A DNA stretch of 60,025 bases from Bacteroidota bacterium (GTDB taxonomy: Bacteria > Bacteroidota > Bacteroidia > Chitinophagales > Chitinophagaceae), in contig JABDDT010000009.1 of the NCBI GenBank assembly GCA_013287475.1, positions 1 to 60,025 on the forward strand. The letters are read 5' to 3'. The notes beneath the pieces were generated by a model. The model worked only from the letters and a program-made list of their open reading frames with translations, ran no database searches and was not told where the DNA came from. This document shows, piece by piece, positions 52,428-60,025 of this stretch (position 1 is its first letter; every line of letters starts with the position of its first letter). The translations under genes were made by a program, and so were the position numbers.

Positions 52428-54692
52428 AAATGGAATGCCAATATTCACATATCCCATAACTCTTTTCCACTGGTCGCAATACATAGCACTCAGCTCCAGA
52501 GGGCCAAGCACGAAATTATAAGTAAATGTTAGTGCATACCCTGACAGAAAATTGGGGGTATCATAAAAATTATTTTCATTGTTTACAAAATTGCTGAACA
52601 AAACATTTGCACGTCCGGTCAGATAAAGATTTCCATACATATTATATCGAAAACCAGCCTGAATTTCAGCAAGACTGGATGAATAATATGAACCTTCCCT
52701 CAAGCCCGCAAATGTTATCTGGTTATGAAAGCTATATGTAAGTCCTCCAATGGAAAATTCATTCATAATATTCCCTTTCTGAAAATTCACTCCTGACTGC
52801 AGCAAAAACAGCAGGGTACTTTTTTCTGAAAGAGGCGAGTAACTTTCAAAATGAAAGGTGATTCTTGGATAAGGATTATAGGCCGTTATTGTATCCGCGT
52901 CCTGTGTACTCGTGTGTAATTTGATGTTGGGATCCTGAGTATATACCCAGTCTCCTTCCAGCTCAGATTTGATTCCTCTTTTAGGATATACCGGCCTGTC
53001 CAAAGAATTTTGCCTGAAATAAATATAGCTGGTCGGAAAATTATCTGTTCCGTTAAATTCAACGGACGATGTTATGGACGGATTAAACCTGGTCCATTCA
53101 AACCGGGTTCCTATGCCAATGGTCAAATCACGACTTGTGGAATACCCGAACTTCCCATCCATGACAAAATAATTCTGATTATAAATTCCAGCTTCTTTTG
53201 TATTTGCGTATGTCGTGATATTCAACTGATCAAATTGGGTAGATAATTTCAATGCAAATTTTCTTCCTCTTCCCAGATACTGAAGATGTTCACCCCTGAC
53301 GCGGAAATTTTCTCCAATATTAATAGTTACAAGGCTCCTTGAATTGGGTGTAAAGAAATCCCGCGACGTCAGATTGAAGATTGCGCTGATACCTGTAAAC
53401 TGATTATAATGTAACGAAATTTTCCCAAACGTAAGCGGGCTTTCAGAGACATCAAATATAATTTTTGCAGATTGGTCAGGCTGTGGATCCAGCAGATAGG
53501 AGATCCGGCTATAATATCGGGTGCCGCTTGCTCTCCTCACCATATGTGCAAGCATTTCGGGGGTATATACATGATTAGTAGCAAGTCCCATGGTATGAAC
53601 AAAAAAATCCTGTGTAGTAAATTTCAATCCGTGCACTTCGTAAGAAGAAATTTTTACGGTTTGTAAGGCGGGCAGCTCTTTTTCATTTGTTTCCTGACCA
53701 TATAAAGCATTGAGAGAATCAGCTATTTTTTTTAATTGCGGATATAATTTTCTTCCTTCTTCAAGTCCCGCTTCAATAATTTCATCGGCCTGCGAAAAAG
53801 TCGCCATGCTGTATTTTTCAAGCGGAGTCTGTACGTAGATATTACAAAGAGGTACTTCCAGTTTGGTGTCTTCTGCTTCCCTGAAAAAAGCTACCTGTAA
53901 AAGCACCTGCAAAACATTGTTCACTTTATTGGCAGGAAGCAGGCTGCTTGTCACATTACTTCCAATCACAAACTGGGCGCCCATTTCACGAACATCTTTA
54001 ACCGGAAAATTGCGAACAATGCCTCCATCCACCAATAACTTTCCCTGATATTCCACCGCGGTAAAAACAGAAGGAATGGCCATACTCGCCCGAACGGCAC
54101 TTACAATTTCTCCACTGTCAAGGACCACAGCCTGTCCGGTAGAAATATCCGTTGCAATGCATTTAAAGGGTATGTCCAGTGAATCGAAGTTTTTTATTTT
54201 ATAAACAGGAAACAAAAGTTCAGAAAATTTCAACCATAATTCCTGACCTTCCAGAACACCCGTAGAAACCCTGAAAAAATTATTAACCCAGGGAAGTTCC
54301 AGGTCGTACTTGTTATACTCATCTTTTTCTTCCATGATAATATCCCTGAGAGAACTTTGATTAGAAAGTAAATCATCCCAGTGGATATGACGGGCTATAT
54401 ATAAAATTGAATCTGCTGAATATCCGGAAGCATACAATGATCCGATAATACCGCCCATACTGGTGCCTGTCAGGTAATCAATGGAAAGGCCCGCTGAATC
54501 TATCGCTTTGAGTATACCAATATGTGCCAGGCCCTTTGCGCCACCGCCACTAAGAGTTAGCCCGATTCTTGGTCTTTTGTGCGCGACAGAATCCTGCGCG
54601 GCTGAAGGAAGACTCAGAATAAAAACCAGGTAGCCGGGAATGAATAGGGTACGGATTAAACTAATAAATGGATCCTTTTTAATAAATCTGAT
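52425..54692 (-). CDS. Patatin-like phospholipase with BamA-like outer-membrane domain, no standard start codon
   Basis: A patatin-BamA-type protein of about 755 residues, counted from an ATC at 54690-54692. After a signal peptide (hydrophobic FIPGYLVFILSLPSAAQ) come the oxyanion motif SGGGAKGLAHIG (about 48-59), nucleophile Ser78 in GTSMGG, and Asp222 in VDGG. The C-terminal half has a POTRA-like segment, then a 16-strand-type barrel ending in Phe. The first in-frame ATG (54458) would drop the signal and the nucleophile. Between the upstream in-frame stop (54696-54698) and residue 79 there is no ATG, GTG or TTG. ATC or ATT initiation, or a lost start codon, must be invoked. Confidence 0.83.
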   Translation of the reverse strand: MRFIKKDPFISLIRTLFIPGYLVFILSLPSAAQDSVAHKRPRIGLTLSGGGAKGLAHIGILKAIDSAGLSIDYLTGTSMGGIIGSLYASGYSADSILYIARHIHWDDLLSNQSSLRDIIMEEKDEYNKYDLELPWVNNFFRVSTGVLEGQELWLKFSELLFPVYKIKNFDSLDIPFKCIATDISTGQAVVLDSGEIVSAVRASMAIPSVFTAVEYQGKLLVDGGIVRNFPVKDVREMGAQFVIGSNVTSSLLPANKVNNVLQVLLQVAFFREAEDTKLEVPLCNIYVQTPLEKYSMATFSQADEIIEAGLEEGRKLYPQLKKIADSLNALYGQETNEKELPALQTVKISSYEVHGLKFTTQDFFVHTMGLATNHVYTPEMLAHMVRRASGTRYYSRISYLLDPQPDQSAKIIFDVSESPLTFGKISLHYNQFTGISAIFNLTSRDFFTPNSRSLVTINIGENFRVRGEHLQYLGRGRKFALKLSTQFDQLNITTYANTKEAGIYNQNYFVMDGKFGYSTSRDLTIGIGTRFEWTRFNPSITSSVEFNGTDNFPTSYIYFRQNSLDRPVYPKRGIKSELEGDWVYTQDPNIKLHTSTQDADTITAYNPYPRITFHFESYSPLSEKSTLLFLLQSGVNFQKGNIMNEFSIGGLTYSFHNQITFAGLREGSYYSSSLAEIQAGFRYNMYGNLYLTGRANVLFSNFVNNENNFYDTPNFLSGYALTFTYNFVLGPLELSAMYCDQWKRVMGYVNIGIPF

Positions 54693-54750
54693 GGTTTATA
54701 TAAAATTAAACAAAGACCTTGAAATGGAATTTATCTAAATTGTAAATACC

Positions 54751-54785
54751 TTCGTTAAGCATTAAGCGTTCAGCGTTCCGCGTTA
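54751..54785 (-). repeat. Heptamer array, five units, at the ABC-F stop
   Basis: Leftward from the TAA stop of the ABC-F gene: TAACGCG, GAACGCT, GAACGCT, TAATGCT, TAACGAA. The stop codon is part of the first unit. Sense orientation. Confidence 0.85.
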
Positions 54786-56738
54786 CTGTTGTTCCTCCAG
54801 TTCAATGAGTTTTTCAAGAGCCACATCAAAATTCTGCCTGGCAACGGACAAACTCAAAACAGCTTTTTTATATTCCGATTCTGCTACAAGGAATTTTTGC
54901 CTGTCGGCATAAATTTCCGGGGCAGACAATTGCAGTTCCAGACGGCTGCTTTCAGATTGTAGACGAATAATATCCGCATCCAGTTGCTCCACCAGCTTCT
55001 GTTGTTTCTGCAGTTGCTTTTTTGCTTCTTTATTTACCGGAAGGTTATTTATTATGGGCTTGGGTTGTTCTGCAACTGGCCTTTCAATTTTTGGTTTACT
55101 TAAACCAGGTTTTGCCTGTGCACTCATTCTTTTGTTCCATTCCACCCATTCATCATAAGTTCCTTTAAATTCCTTTATCTGGCCGTTTTCGATTTCCCAT
55201 ATTTTATTAGCAGTTTTTGAAATAAAGAAACGGTCATGACTTACAAGTATATAACTGCCTTCGTATTTATTCAGTGCTTCAGCCAGTAATTCGCAGGAAT
55301 GAATATCCAGGTGATTGGTAGGTTCATCCAATAAAAGAAAATTTGCTTTACCGGCAATTGTTTTAGCCAATGCCACACGGGCTTTCTCACCTCCGCTCAA
55401 TACTTTGATCTTTTTTTCCACATCGTCTCCTGAAAAAAGAAAACAACCCAGCAATGTCCGGAGTTCAAGTTCATTTTTCTGGGAGCCCGAATGTTTCATT
55501 TCTTCTAAAACGGTATCGTTAATATTTAATGATTCCAGCTGGTGCTGGGCATAAAAACTCGCATCCACATGATGACCCCACGTACGGTCACCTGTAAACG
55601 ATTCCGTACCAGCGAGGATGCGCAATACGGTAGATTTACCCTTCCCGTTTGCCCCAATAAGGGCAATTTTATCTCCCCTTTCAATTTCAGCTTCTGCGTG
55701 ACGAATAATTTCAATATCACCAAAACTTTTGCTTAAATCTTTTAATTGCACCAGCACTTTACCGGGCTGCCTTTCAACGCGAAACTGTATCCGCATATCA
55801 GGTCTTTCCAGCTCAACATTTTCAATGCGCTCCATTTTATCGAGTCTTTTCATAGCAGACTGTGCCGCCGCGGCTTTGCTGGCCTTGGCTTTGAACCGTT
55901 CTATGAATCTTTCCTGCTGACGGATATAATCTTTTTGATTTTCATAGGCCCTTTGCTGGAGGGTAATGCGCATTTCTTTTTCCTTTTCATAAAAAGAATA
56001 ATTCCCGTTATAAAAATGCAGATCCTGCTGATAAAGCTCAACTATTTTATGCACCATCCTGTCGAGAAAAAACTTATCATGACTCACAATAACGACAGAA
56101 CCCTGGTAATGCTGAAGGTATTTTTCGAGCCATTCTATGGAAGGAAGGTCAAGGTGATTGGTTGGTTCATCAAGGAGAAGCAGGTCCGGTTTCTGTAGAA
56201 TCATCTTGGCAAGGAGCACACGCATGCGCCAGCCGCCACTGAATTCGCGGTAAGGCCTTTGCAGATCTGCATTGGAAAAACCAAGTCCCTGAAGCACTTC
56301 TTCCGTTTTATGATGGATATTATATCCATCCAGCAGATCCATTTCATGTAGCTTGTCGGTATATGTCAGCAGTAATGACTCTGACTGTACTTTGCCGGCT
56401 TTTTCTTCCGCTTCCATCTCATGCGCCAGCTGCTCCAATTCTTTTTCCAGGTTCAGCACTTTATCAAATGCACCCATGGCAACTTTCAATATGGAATCCC
56501 CCGTATCAAAACTGAGCAGATCCTGATGAAGATAACCGATACTTATATTCCGGCTGCGTTCTACGGTTCCTGCAGAAGCTGAATACTCACCCGCAAGCAA
56601 TTTCAATAATGTCGATTTACCAGTTCCGTTATAACCTATCAGGCCAATATGTTCATTGGGTTGAATATGCCACGTGACATCTTCAAGGATTTTACGCGCA
56701 CCGAACTCAAAAGTCAAATTCTGAAAACCTGCCAGCAT
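54783..56738 (-). CDS. ABC-F family ATPase (Uup/YdiF-like)
   Basis: A 651-residue ABC-F protein with two nucleotide-binding domains and no membrane part. The first has GYNGTGKSTLL near residue 34, FSGGWRMRVLLA near 166 and LLLDEPTNHLD near 187. The second has GANGKGKSTVL near 358, LSGGEKARVALA near 447 and LLLDEPTNHLD near 469. A charged linker (about 245-310) and a C-terminal coiled coil (about 560-650) follow. ABC-F proteins act on ribosomes, in translation rescue or antibiotic protection. A -7-like box for the divergent gene lies upstream. Confidence 0.94.
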   Translation of the reverse strand: MLAGFQNLTFEFGARKILEDVTWHIQPNEHIGLIGYNGTGKSTLLKLLAGEYSASAGTVERSRNISIGYLHQDLLSFDTGDSILKVAMGAFDKVLNLEKELEQLAHEMEAEEKAGKVQSESLLLTYTDKLHEMDLLDGYNIHHKTEEVLQGLGFSNADLQRPYREFSGGWRMRVLLAKMILQKPDLLLLDEPTNHLDLPSIEWLEKYLQHYQGSVVIVSHDKFFLDRMVHKIVELYQQDLHFYNGNYSFYEKEKEMRITLQQRAYENQKDYIRQQERFIERFKAKASKAAAAQSAMKRLDKMERIENVELERPDMRIQFRVERQPGKVLVQLKDLSKSFGDIEIIRHAEAEIERGDKIALIGANGKGKSTVLRILAGTESFTGDRTWGHHVDASFYAQHQLESLNINDTVLEEMKHSGSQKNELELRTLLGCFLFSGDDVEKKIKVLSGGEKARVALAKTIAGKANFLLLDEPTNHLDIHSCELLAEALNKYEGSYILVSHDRFFISKTANKIWEIENGQIKEFKGTYDEWVEWNKRMSAQAKPGLSKPKIERPVAEQPKPIINNLPVNKEAKKQLQKQQKLVEQLDADIIRLQSESSRLELQLSAPEIYADRQKFLVAESEYKKAVLSLSVARQNFDVALEKLIELEEQQ

Positions 56739-56793
56739 AAGATGAATGGGGATTAATTCAAACGCGCAAAATTAAAGCAAATGCATTTAGAAT

Positions 56794-56801
56794 TATCTTT
56801 G
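56794..56801 (+). promoter_or_regulatory. -7 box TATCTTTG upstream of the DUF3347 gene
   Basis: Perfect TAnnTTTG match ending 14 bases before the ATG; no clear -33 TTTG, so half a promoter. Confidence 0.35.
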
Positions 56802-56815
56802 ATTAAATTCATTTT

Positions 56816-57445
56816 ATGAAGAAGGCCCTTTTATTGGTTTGTGTTTTGGCCATTGCCCTTGGAATTACATATCTGGTGCTTCATAAAAGCAATTCAGGCA
56901 ACAATAATTCAGAAGAAAAAGATGTACCCCTGGCTATTAGCTCTAAAACATCCGCATTTAACCGCTCTTTTGCAATTGTATTGAACAATTATTACGGGTT
57001 ATCTGACGGTTTTGCGGCATCCGACAGTTCGCAAATTTCAGCAGCAGCTGAAAAACTTCATACTTCGATTGACAGCATCCGGTTCGATCAGTTTAAGGCT
57101 GATACAGCTATTGTTCAAACAGCTGTTAGTCTTGCCCAATCCATGCAGGGAGAAATCAAAGGTCTCCTGAAGGAAAATACCATGGAACAAAAGAAAAGAG
57201 AATTCAATATGATTACGGATGAATTGTATTCGCTTATCAGGACAGTCAGGTATGATGGAAGTACGGTTTATCACATGCGCTGTCCGAACGCCTTCGTTGA
57301 TTCATCAGAAGCTTACTGGTTGAGCCCTGCAAACAAAATTCAGAATCCTTATAGCGGGAAGAATCACACTTCAGGTAATGACAATCTCCAGGTTCAGGGT
57401 GAAGTAATTGACAGTTTACATTTTACTGCACCTGCGGGTGAATGA
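56816..57445 (+). CDS. Membrane-anchored DUF3347 protein (copper-export accessory-like)
   Basis: A 209-residue protein. An N-terminal hydrophobic segment (residues 4-22) serves as signal or anchor. Residues about 48-185 match DUF3347, a helical domain often attached to CusB-type efflux adaptors: VLNNYYGLSDGFAASDSSQISAAAEKL, then VYHMRCPNAFVDSSEAYWLSPANKIQNPY, where the CP and Met/His could bind Cu(I). Likely periplasmic metal binding; the motif strongly suggests the domain, but the transport partner is not in the window. It stands between ABC-F (divergent) and an M28 peptidase, 78 bases upstream of it. Confidence 0.83.
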   Translation: MKKALLLVCVLAIALGITYLVLHKSNSGNNNSEEKDVPLAISSKTSAFNRSFAIVLNNYYGLSDGFAASDSSQISAAAEKLHTSIDSIRFDQFKADTAIVQTAVSLAQSMQGEIKGLLKENTMEQKKREFNMITDELYSLIRTVRYDGSTVYHMRCPNAFVDSSEAYWLSPANKIQNPYSGKNHTSGNDNLQVQGEVIDSLHFTAPAGE

Positions 57446-57523
57446 GATAAATTTTCCGTTCATATAATATCTGAGAATGGAAAGCTACTCTGATAATACA
57501 TTCGTCATTCTAAAAAATTGAAC

Positions 57524-59038
57524 ATGAGAAAATTATTTATTATACCATTATTATTTCTCGCCAGCGGTGTTTTTGCTCAAACTGAAAACCTGGATATGGC
57601 AATGATGGCTAAAATCCGGGACGAAGGGATGAATCATTCCCAGGTTATGGAAATTATTTTTAATCTGACAGACGCTAATGGACCAAGGCTGATGGAGTCG
57701 CCCGGTTATTTTAAAGCAGCTAACTGGGCAAAAAATAAACTGGCTTCCTGGGGGCTGGTAAATGCAAATCTTGAAGCCTGGGGCAAATGGGGCAAAGGCT
57801 GGGAACTGGAAAAATATTATCTGGCTATGACATCACCTTATTATGAACCACTGATCGGATTTCCAAAAACATTTTCAAAAGGAACCAACGGATTAACTCA
57901 TGGTGATGTCGTGTTAATTGATATCAGGGATTCTGCAGGCCTGTCCGACTACCATGGAAAGCTGAAAGATAAAATTGTAATGCTTAAAAGAAATGATTCA
58001 CTTCAGCTGGGATTCAAGCCCGATGCCAGCAGGTACAGTGATTCAGAACTTACAAAATTGGCGGCGTTTGATCCGAAAGCACCTGTTACTCCGAATAATC
58101 AAATGTCAGGATTCGCAACTGCTGCCCGCTTATTACAGGCAACCAAAAAATTTGCAGAACAGGAAGGAGCACTGGGAATGATTACAACAACTACACGAAA
58201 TTCGGACGGAACTGTTTTTGTACAAAATGGAATTCCCTACAATGCAGAAATGTTACCTGGCATGAATGATATTTCATTAGCCTACGAACATTTCATGACC
58301 ATTCAGCGTTTATTGCAACATCAGATACCGGTGTCCCTGGATCTGGAACTCAGTGCAAAAATATTTCCGGATGATCAGCAGGGTTATAATGTGATTGCTG
58401 AAATTCCAGGTACGGATAAGAATCTGAAAGATCAGCTGGTGATGATTGGCGGTCACCTGGATTCCTGGCAGGGATCTACCGGCGCAACAGATAATGGCGC
58501 AGGTTCCGCTGTGATGCTCGAAGTGATCCGGATATTAAAAACAGTTGGTGTTAAACCACGACGTACGATCCGGATTGCTTTATGGGGAGGTGAAGAAACA
58601 GGATTACATGGATCTAAAAATTATGTAAAGAATCATTTTACCGATACCGCCACAAAAAAATTTAATGCCGCGGGGGATAAATTATCGGTTTATCTGAATC
58701 TCGATAATGGCACTGGGAAAATCCGTGGAATTTATCTGCAGGGAAATGCTGCAGTCAAACCAATCTTCGAACAATGGTTTCAGCCATTTCATGATCTCGG
58801 AGCATCCACCCTCACGCTTCAAAATACCGGAGGAACAGATCACCTCTCCTTTGATGCGATCGGCTTACCCGGCTTCCAGTTTATTCAGGACCCCATGGAA
58901 TATGGTTCAAGAACACATCACAGCAATATGGACAGCTACGACCATCTTAGTAGTGAGGATATGAAACAGGCCGCAACAATTATAGCATCTTTTGTTTATG
59001 ATGCTGCCCAGCGGGATGAGAAGTTGCCGAGAAAATAA
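57524..59038 (+). CDS. Secreted M28 family metallopeptidase (carboxypeptidase Q-like)
   Basis: A 504-residue exported peptidase of the M28 type. A signal peptide (MRKLFIIPLLFLASGVFAQ) precedes a protease-associated-like insert. The catalytic core has zinc ligands in GGHLDSWQGSTGATDNGAGSAVML (near residue 312), WGGEETGLHGSK (near 352), GTDHLSF (near 440) and THHSNMDSYDHL (near 466). Carboxypeptidase Q-like enzymes remove amino acids from small peptides. The ATG at 57524 is chosen over a TTG two codons earlier. An octamer array follows 9 bases after the stop. Confidence 0.93.
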   Translation: MRKLFIIPLLFLASGVFAQTENLDMAMMAKIRDEGMNHSQVMEIIFNLTDANGPRLMESPGYFKAANWAKNKLASWGLVNANLEAWGKWGKGWELEKYYLAMTSPYYEPLIGFPKTFSKGTNGLTHGDVVLIDIRDSAGLSDYHGKLKDKIVMLKRNDSLQLGFKPDASRYSDSELTKLAAFDPKAPVTPNNQMSGFATAARLLQATKKFAEQEGALGMITTTTRNSDGTVFVQNGIPYNAEMLPGMNDISLAYEHFMTIQRLLQHQIPVSLDLELSAKIFPDDQQGYNVIAEIPGTDKNLKDQLVMIGGHLDSWQGSTGATDNGAGSAVMLEVIRILKTVGVKPRRTIRIALWGGEETGLHGSKNYVKNHFTDTATKKFNAAGDKLSVYLNLDNGTGKIRGIYLQGNAAVKPIFEQWFQPFHDLGASTLTLQNTGGTDHLSFDAIGLPGFQFIQDPMEYGSRTHHSNMDSYDHLSSEDMKQAATIIASFVYDAAQRDEKLPRK

Positions 59039-59047
59039 TAGGAAGAA

Positions 59048-59140
59048 AGTATAAGAGTATAAGAGTATAAGAGTATATGAGTATAAGAGTGTAAGAATGG
59101 GAGCTGGTTTGTCACTCTTATACTCATATACTCTTATACT
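59048..59140. repeat. Inverted octamer arrays AGTATAAG between convergent genes
   Basis: The left array (59048-59095) has six units, AGTATAAG three times, AGTATATG, AGTATAAG, AGTGTAAG. The right array (59113-59140) reads AGTATAAG, AGTATATG, AGTATAAG, AGTG on the - strand. A 28-base arm (59064-59091) matches 59113-59140 perfectly, including the variant unit, with a 21-base loop. The right arm abuts the stop of the gene at 59141. Confidence 0.93.
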
Positions 59141-60025
59141 TCACTCAATCTTCTTATACACAAAATTGATCACGATATTTTTCTGCTCGTTCGAGATAAT
59201 TCTTTCTTCATACCTTTTATCACCGTCATTTACAACCAGAAGAGAAGTGTTAGGAGGAATGTCTCCGAGGTTTTCTGCAACCATTACAAGCCGATGCGGA
59301 TGATCAGATGGTTCAACGGTAATATGAACGGTAATAGGCTGATCCGATATACGTGCATTGGAAACAATTAATTTATTGTCATAATAAACTGAAACAGTAT
59401 CGTTATCTATCGCTCCGTCATCATATATACGAAGTTCAATATCGGAATGGTTTACTGTCAGTGTTTTCAGTAATTCATTGGTTCTCGTTTGCAATACTTC
59501 AGGTATTGAAACAGGTATCTGAGGTTGTGTGATTCTTATTGTACTGTCTCTTGTATTCAGACCCTGAACCGGCTCGGGGCCTTTTGATTTGGGTCTCACA
59601 GTAACAGGTGGCGAAGCGGATGTTTTTTTAACAGGGCTGGTTTTCGGGGGAGATTTTTTCGCTGTTTCCCCTGAACCCGCAACAGCTGGCACCGTTGCTG
59701 TAGATTTTTTAACTGGACCTGCATCTTTTTTATGTGCCAGTAGTTCTTTTTCTTTTTTCTCAAGAAAAGGTTCTTTATAAAAATCCGTTTCTGCTACCCT
59801 GTGAAGGAAAATACTTCCCTTACCGCAATCAGTAGTTGAATCATCAGCGTTTGTACTGAAATATGTTCCCTGCAAATATTCATCATTCCCTAATCTGGAA
59901 TACTGCAAAAAGCAGGTCATTACGCAAACGGATCCGGATGCATAACGGACCTCCAGTAATTTTCCTTCTTTCAGCAATACTTTTTTTGTTTGCACATTTA
60001 AAGTGCCGGAAGCCTCAGCTTTACC
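59141..60025 (-). CDS. Hypothetical protein with Lys/Pro-rich linker (C-terminal part, cut by window edge)
   Basis: The frame is open to the right edge, so at least 294 residues are C-terminal fragments of a longer protein. Residues beginning KAEASGTLNVQTKKVLLKEGKLLEVRYASG, then a Lys/Ser/Pro/Thr-rich linker (roughly 110-180), then a beta-rich C-terminal domain (IELRIYDDGAIDNDTVSVYYDNKLIVSNARI ... HPHRLVMVAENLGDIPPNTSLLVV). The final domain recurs in secreted Bacteroidota proteins, but I cannot name it. The GTG at 59993-59995 is probably not the start. Confidence 0.65.
   Translation of the reverse strand, partial: GKAEASGTLNVQTKKVLLKEGKLLEVRYASGSVCVMTCFLQYSRLGNDEYLQGTYFSTNADDSTTDCGKGSIFLHRVAETDFYKEPFLEKKEKELLAHKKDAGPVKKSTATVPAVAGSGETAKKSPPKTSPVKKTSASPPVTVRPKSKGPEPVQGLNTRDSTIRITQPQIPVSIPEVLQTRTNELLKTLTVNHSDIELRIYDDGAIDNDTVSVYYDNKLIVSNARISDQPITVHITVEPSDHPHRLVMVAENLGDIPPNTSLLVVNDGDKRYEERIISNEQKNIVINFVYKKIE

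Noticed and set aside
1..60025. tRNA, rRNA, insertion sequence or phage genes
   Set aside because: No T-loop-like motifs, no transposase or integrase frames and no rRNA-like stretch were seen; intergenic gaps are too short.

Overview
This window looks like chromosomal housekeeping DNA from a Bacteroidota bacterium, most likely Chitinophagales/Chitinophagaceae. The lineage call is inference. It rests on moderately AT-rich DNA, promoters of the TTTG-N19-TAnnTTTG type (clearest ahead of ppa), a fused formimidoyltransferase/cyclodeaminase, a NagB/PIG-L fusion, PyrR, and an RF2 gene with the classic +1 frameshift site. I see no rRNA, tRNA, CRISPR, phage or transposase gene. No gene-free stretch reaches 300 bases; the longest are about 232 bases (6102-6333 and 39371-39603).

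Layout. 1-6.1 kb: small conserved proteins, a TMEM175-like channel, a beta-barrel-like protein, an exported Mn-type superoxide dismutase, and a leftward PhyH dioxygenase/SDR/NamZ group. 6.3-13.8 kb: a PAP2-like membrane protein, NagB-PIG-L, a CocE-type hydrolase, and divergently a glycosylasparaginase with cutC. 13.8-20.9 kb: leftward arginine deiminase, ctlX, pfkA and pyk, divergent from an acyl-CoA dehydrogenase and yggS. 21-29 kb: glnS, thyA-folA-two methyltransferases, a LysM/RlpA-like protein, then leftward pyrE and a heavy-metal-domain protein followed by a truncated flavoprotein remnant. 29.2-35.4 kb: a NUDIX hydrolase and a leftward run prfB-pruA-pyrR-pyrB-coaD-thioesterase, with csbD behind it. 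35.5-46 kb: threonine aldolase, pgi, an ECF-type sigma factor with a membrane partner, ppa, phoH, and two glycosyltransferases. 46-52.3 kb: the hut operon hutH-hutU-hutI-ftcD, which takes histidine to glutamate and one-carbon folate. 52.4-60 kb: a patatin-BamA-like protein, an ABC-F ATPase, a DUF3347 protein, an M28 peptidase, and a partial gene.

The most unusual feature is a set of short tandem arrays in the intergenic DNA. Their units are heptamers (consensus AAMGCYY, with AAAGTAA and CGATGAC variants) or octamers (consensus AGTRTRRG). Most begin at, or inside, the stop codon of a gene and read in its sense direction. Where two genes converge (29.7, 39.5, 44.7, 52.3 and 59.1 kb), the two arrays are inverted copies of each other and would form long hairpins. 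At 39.5 and 59.1 kb both arms carry the same rare variant units in the same order, so the arms are copies rather than independent arrays. At several loci the array supplies the last codons and the stop codon of the protein, and at one locus it lies inside a 5' coding region. I know of no named description of this element.

Other oddities are a patatin gene whose signal peptide has no ATG, GTG or TTG start, a near-perfect 45-base palindrome in a divergent promoter region, and several genes whose only plausible start is TTG.
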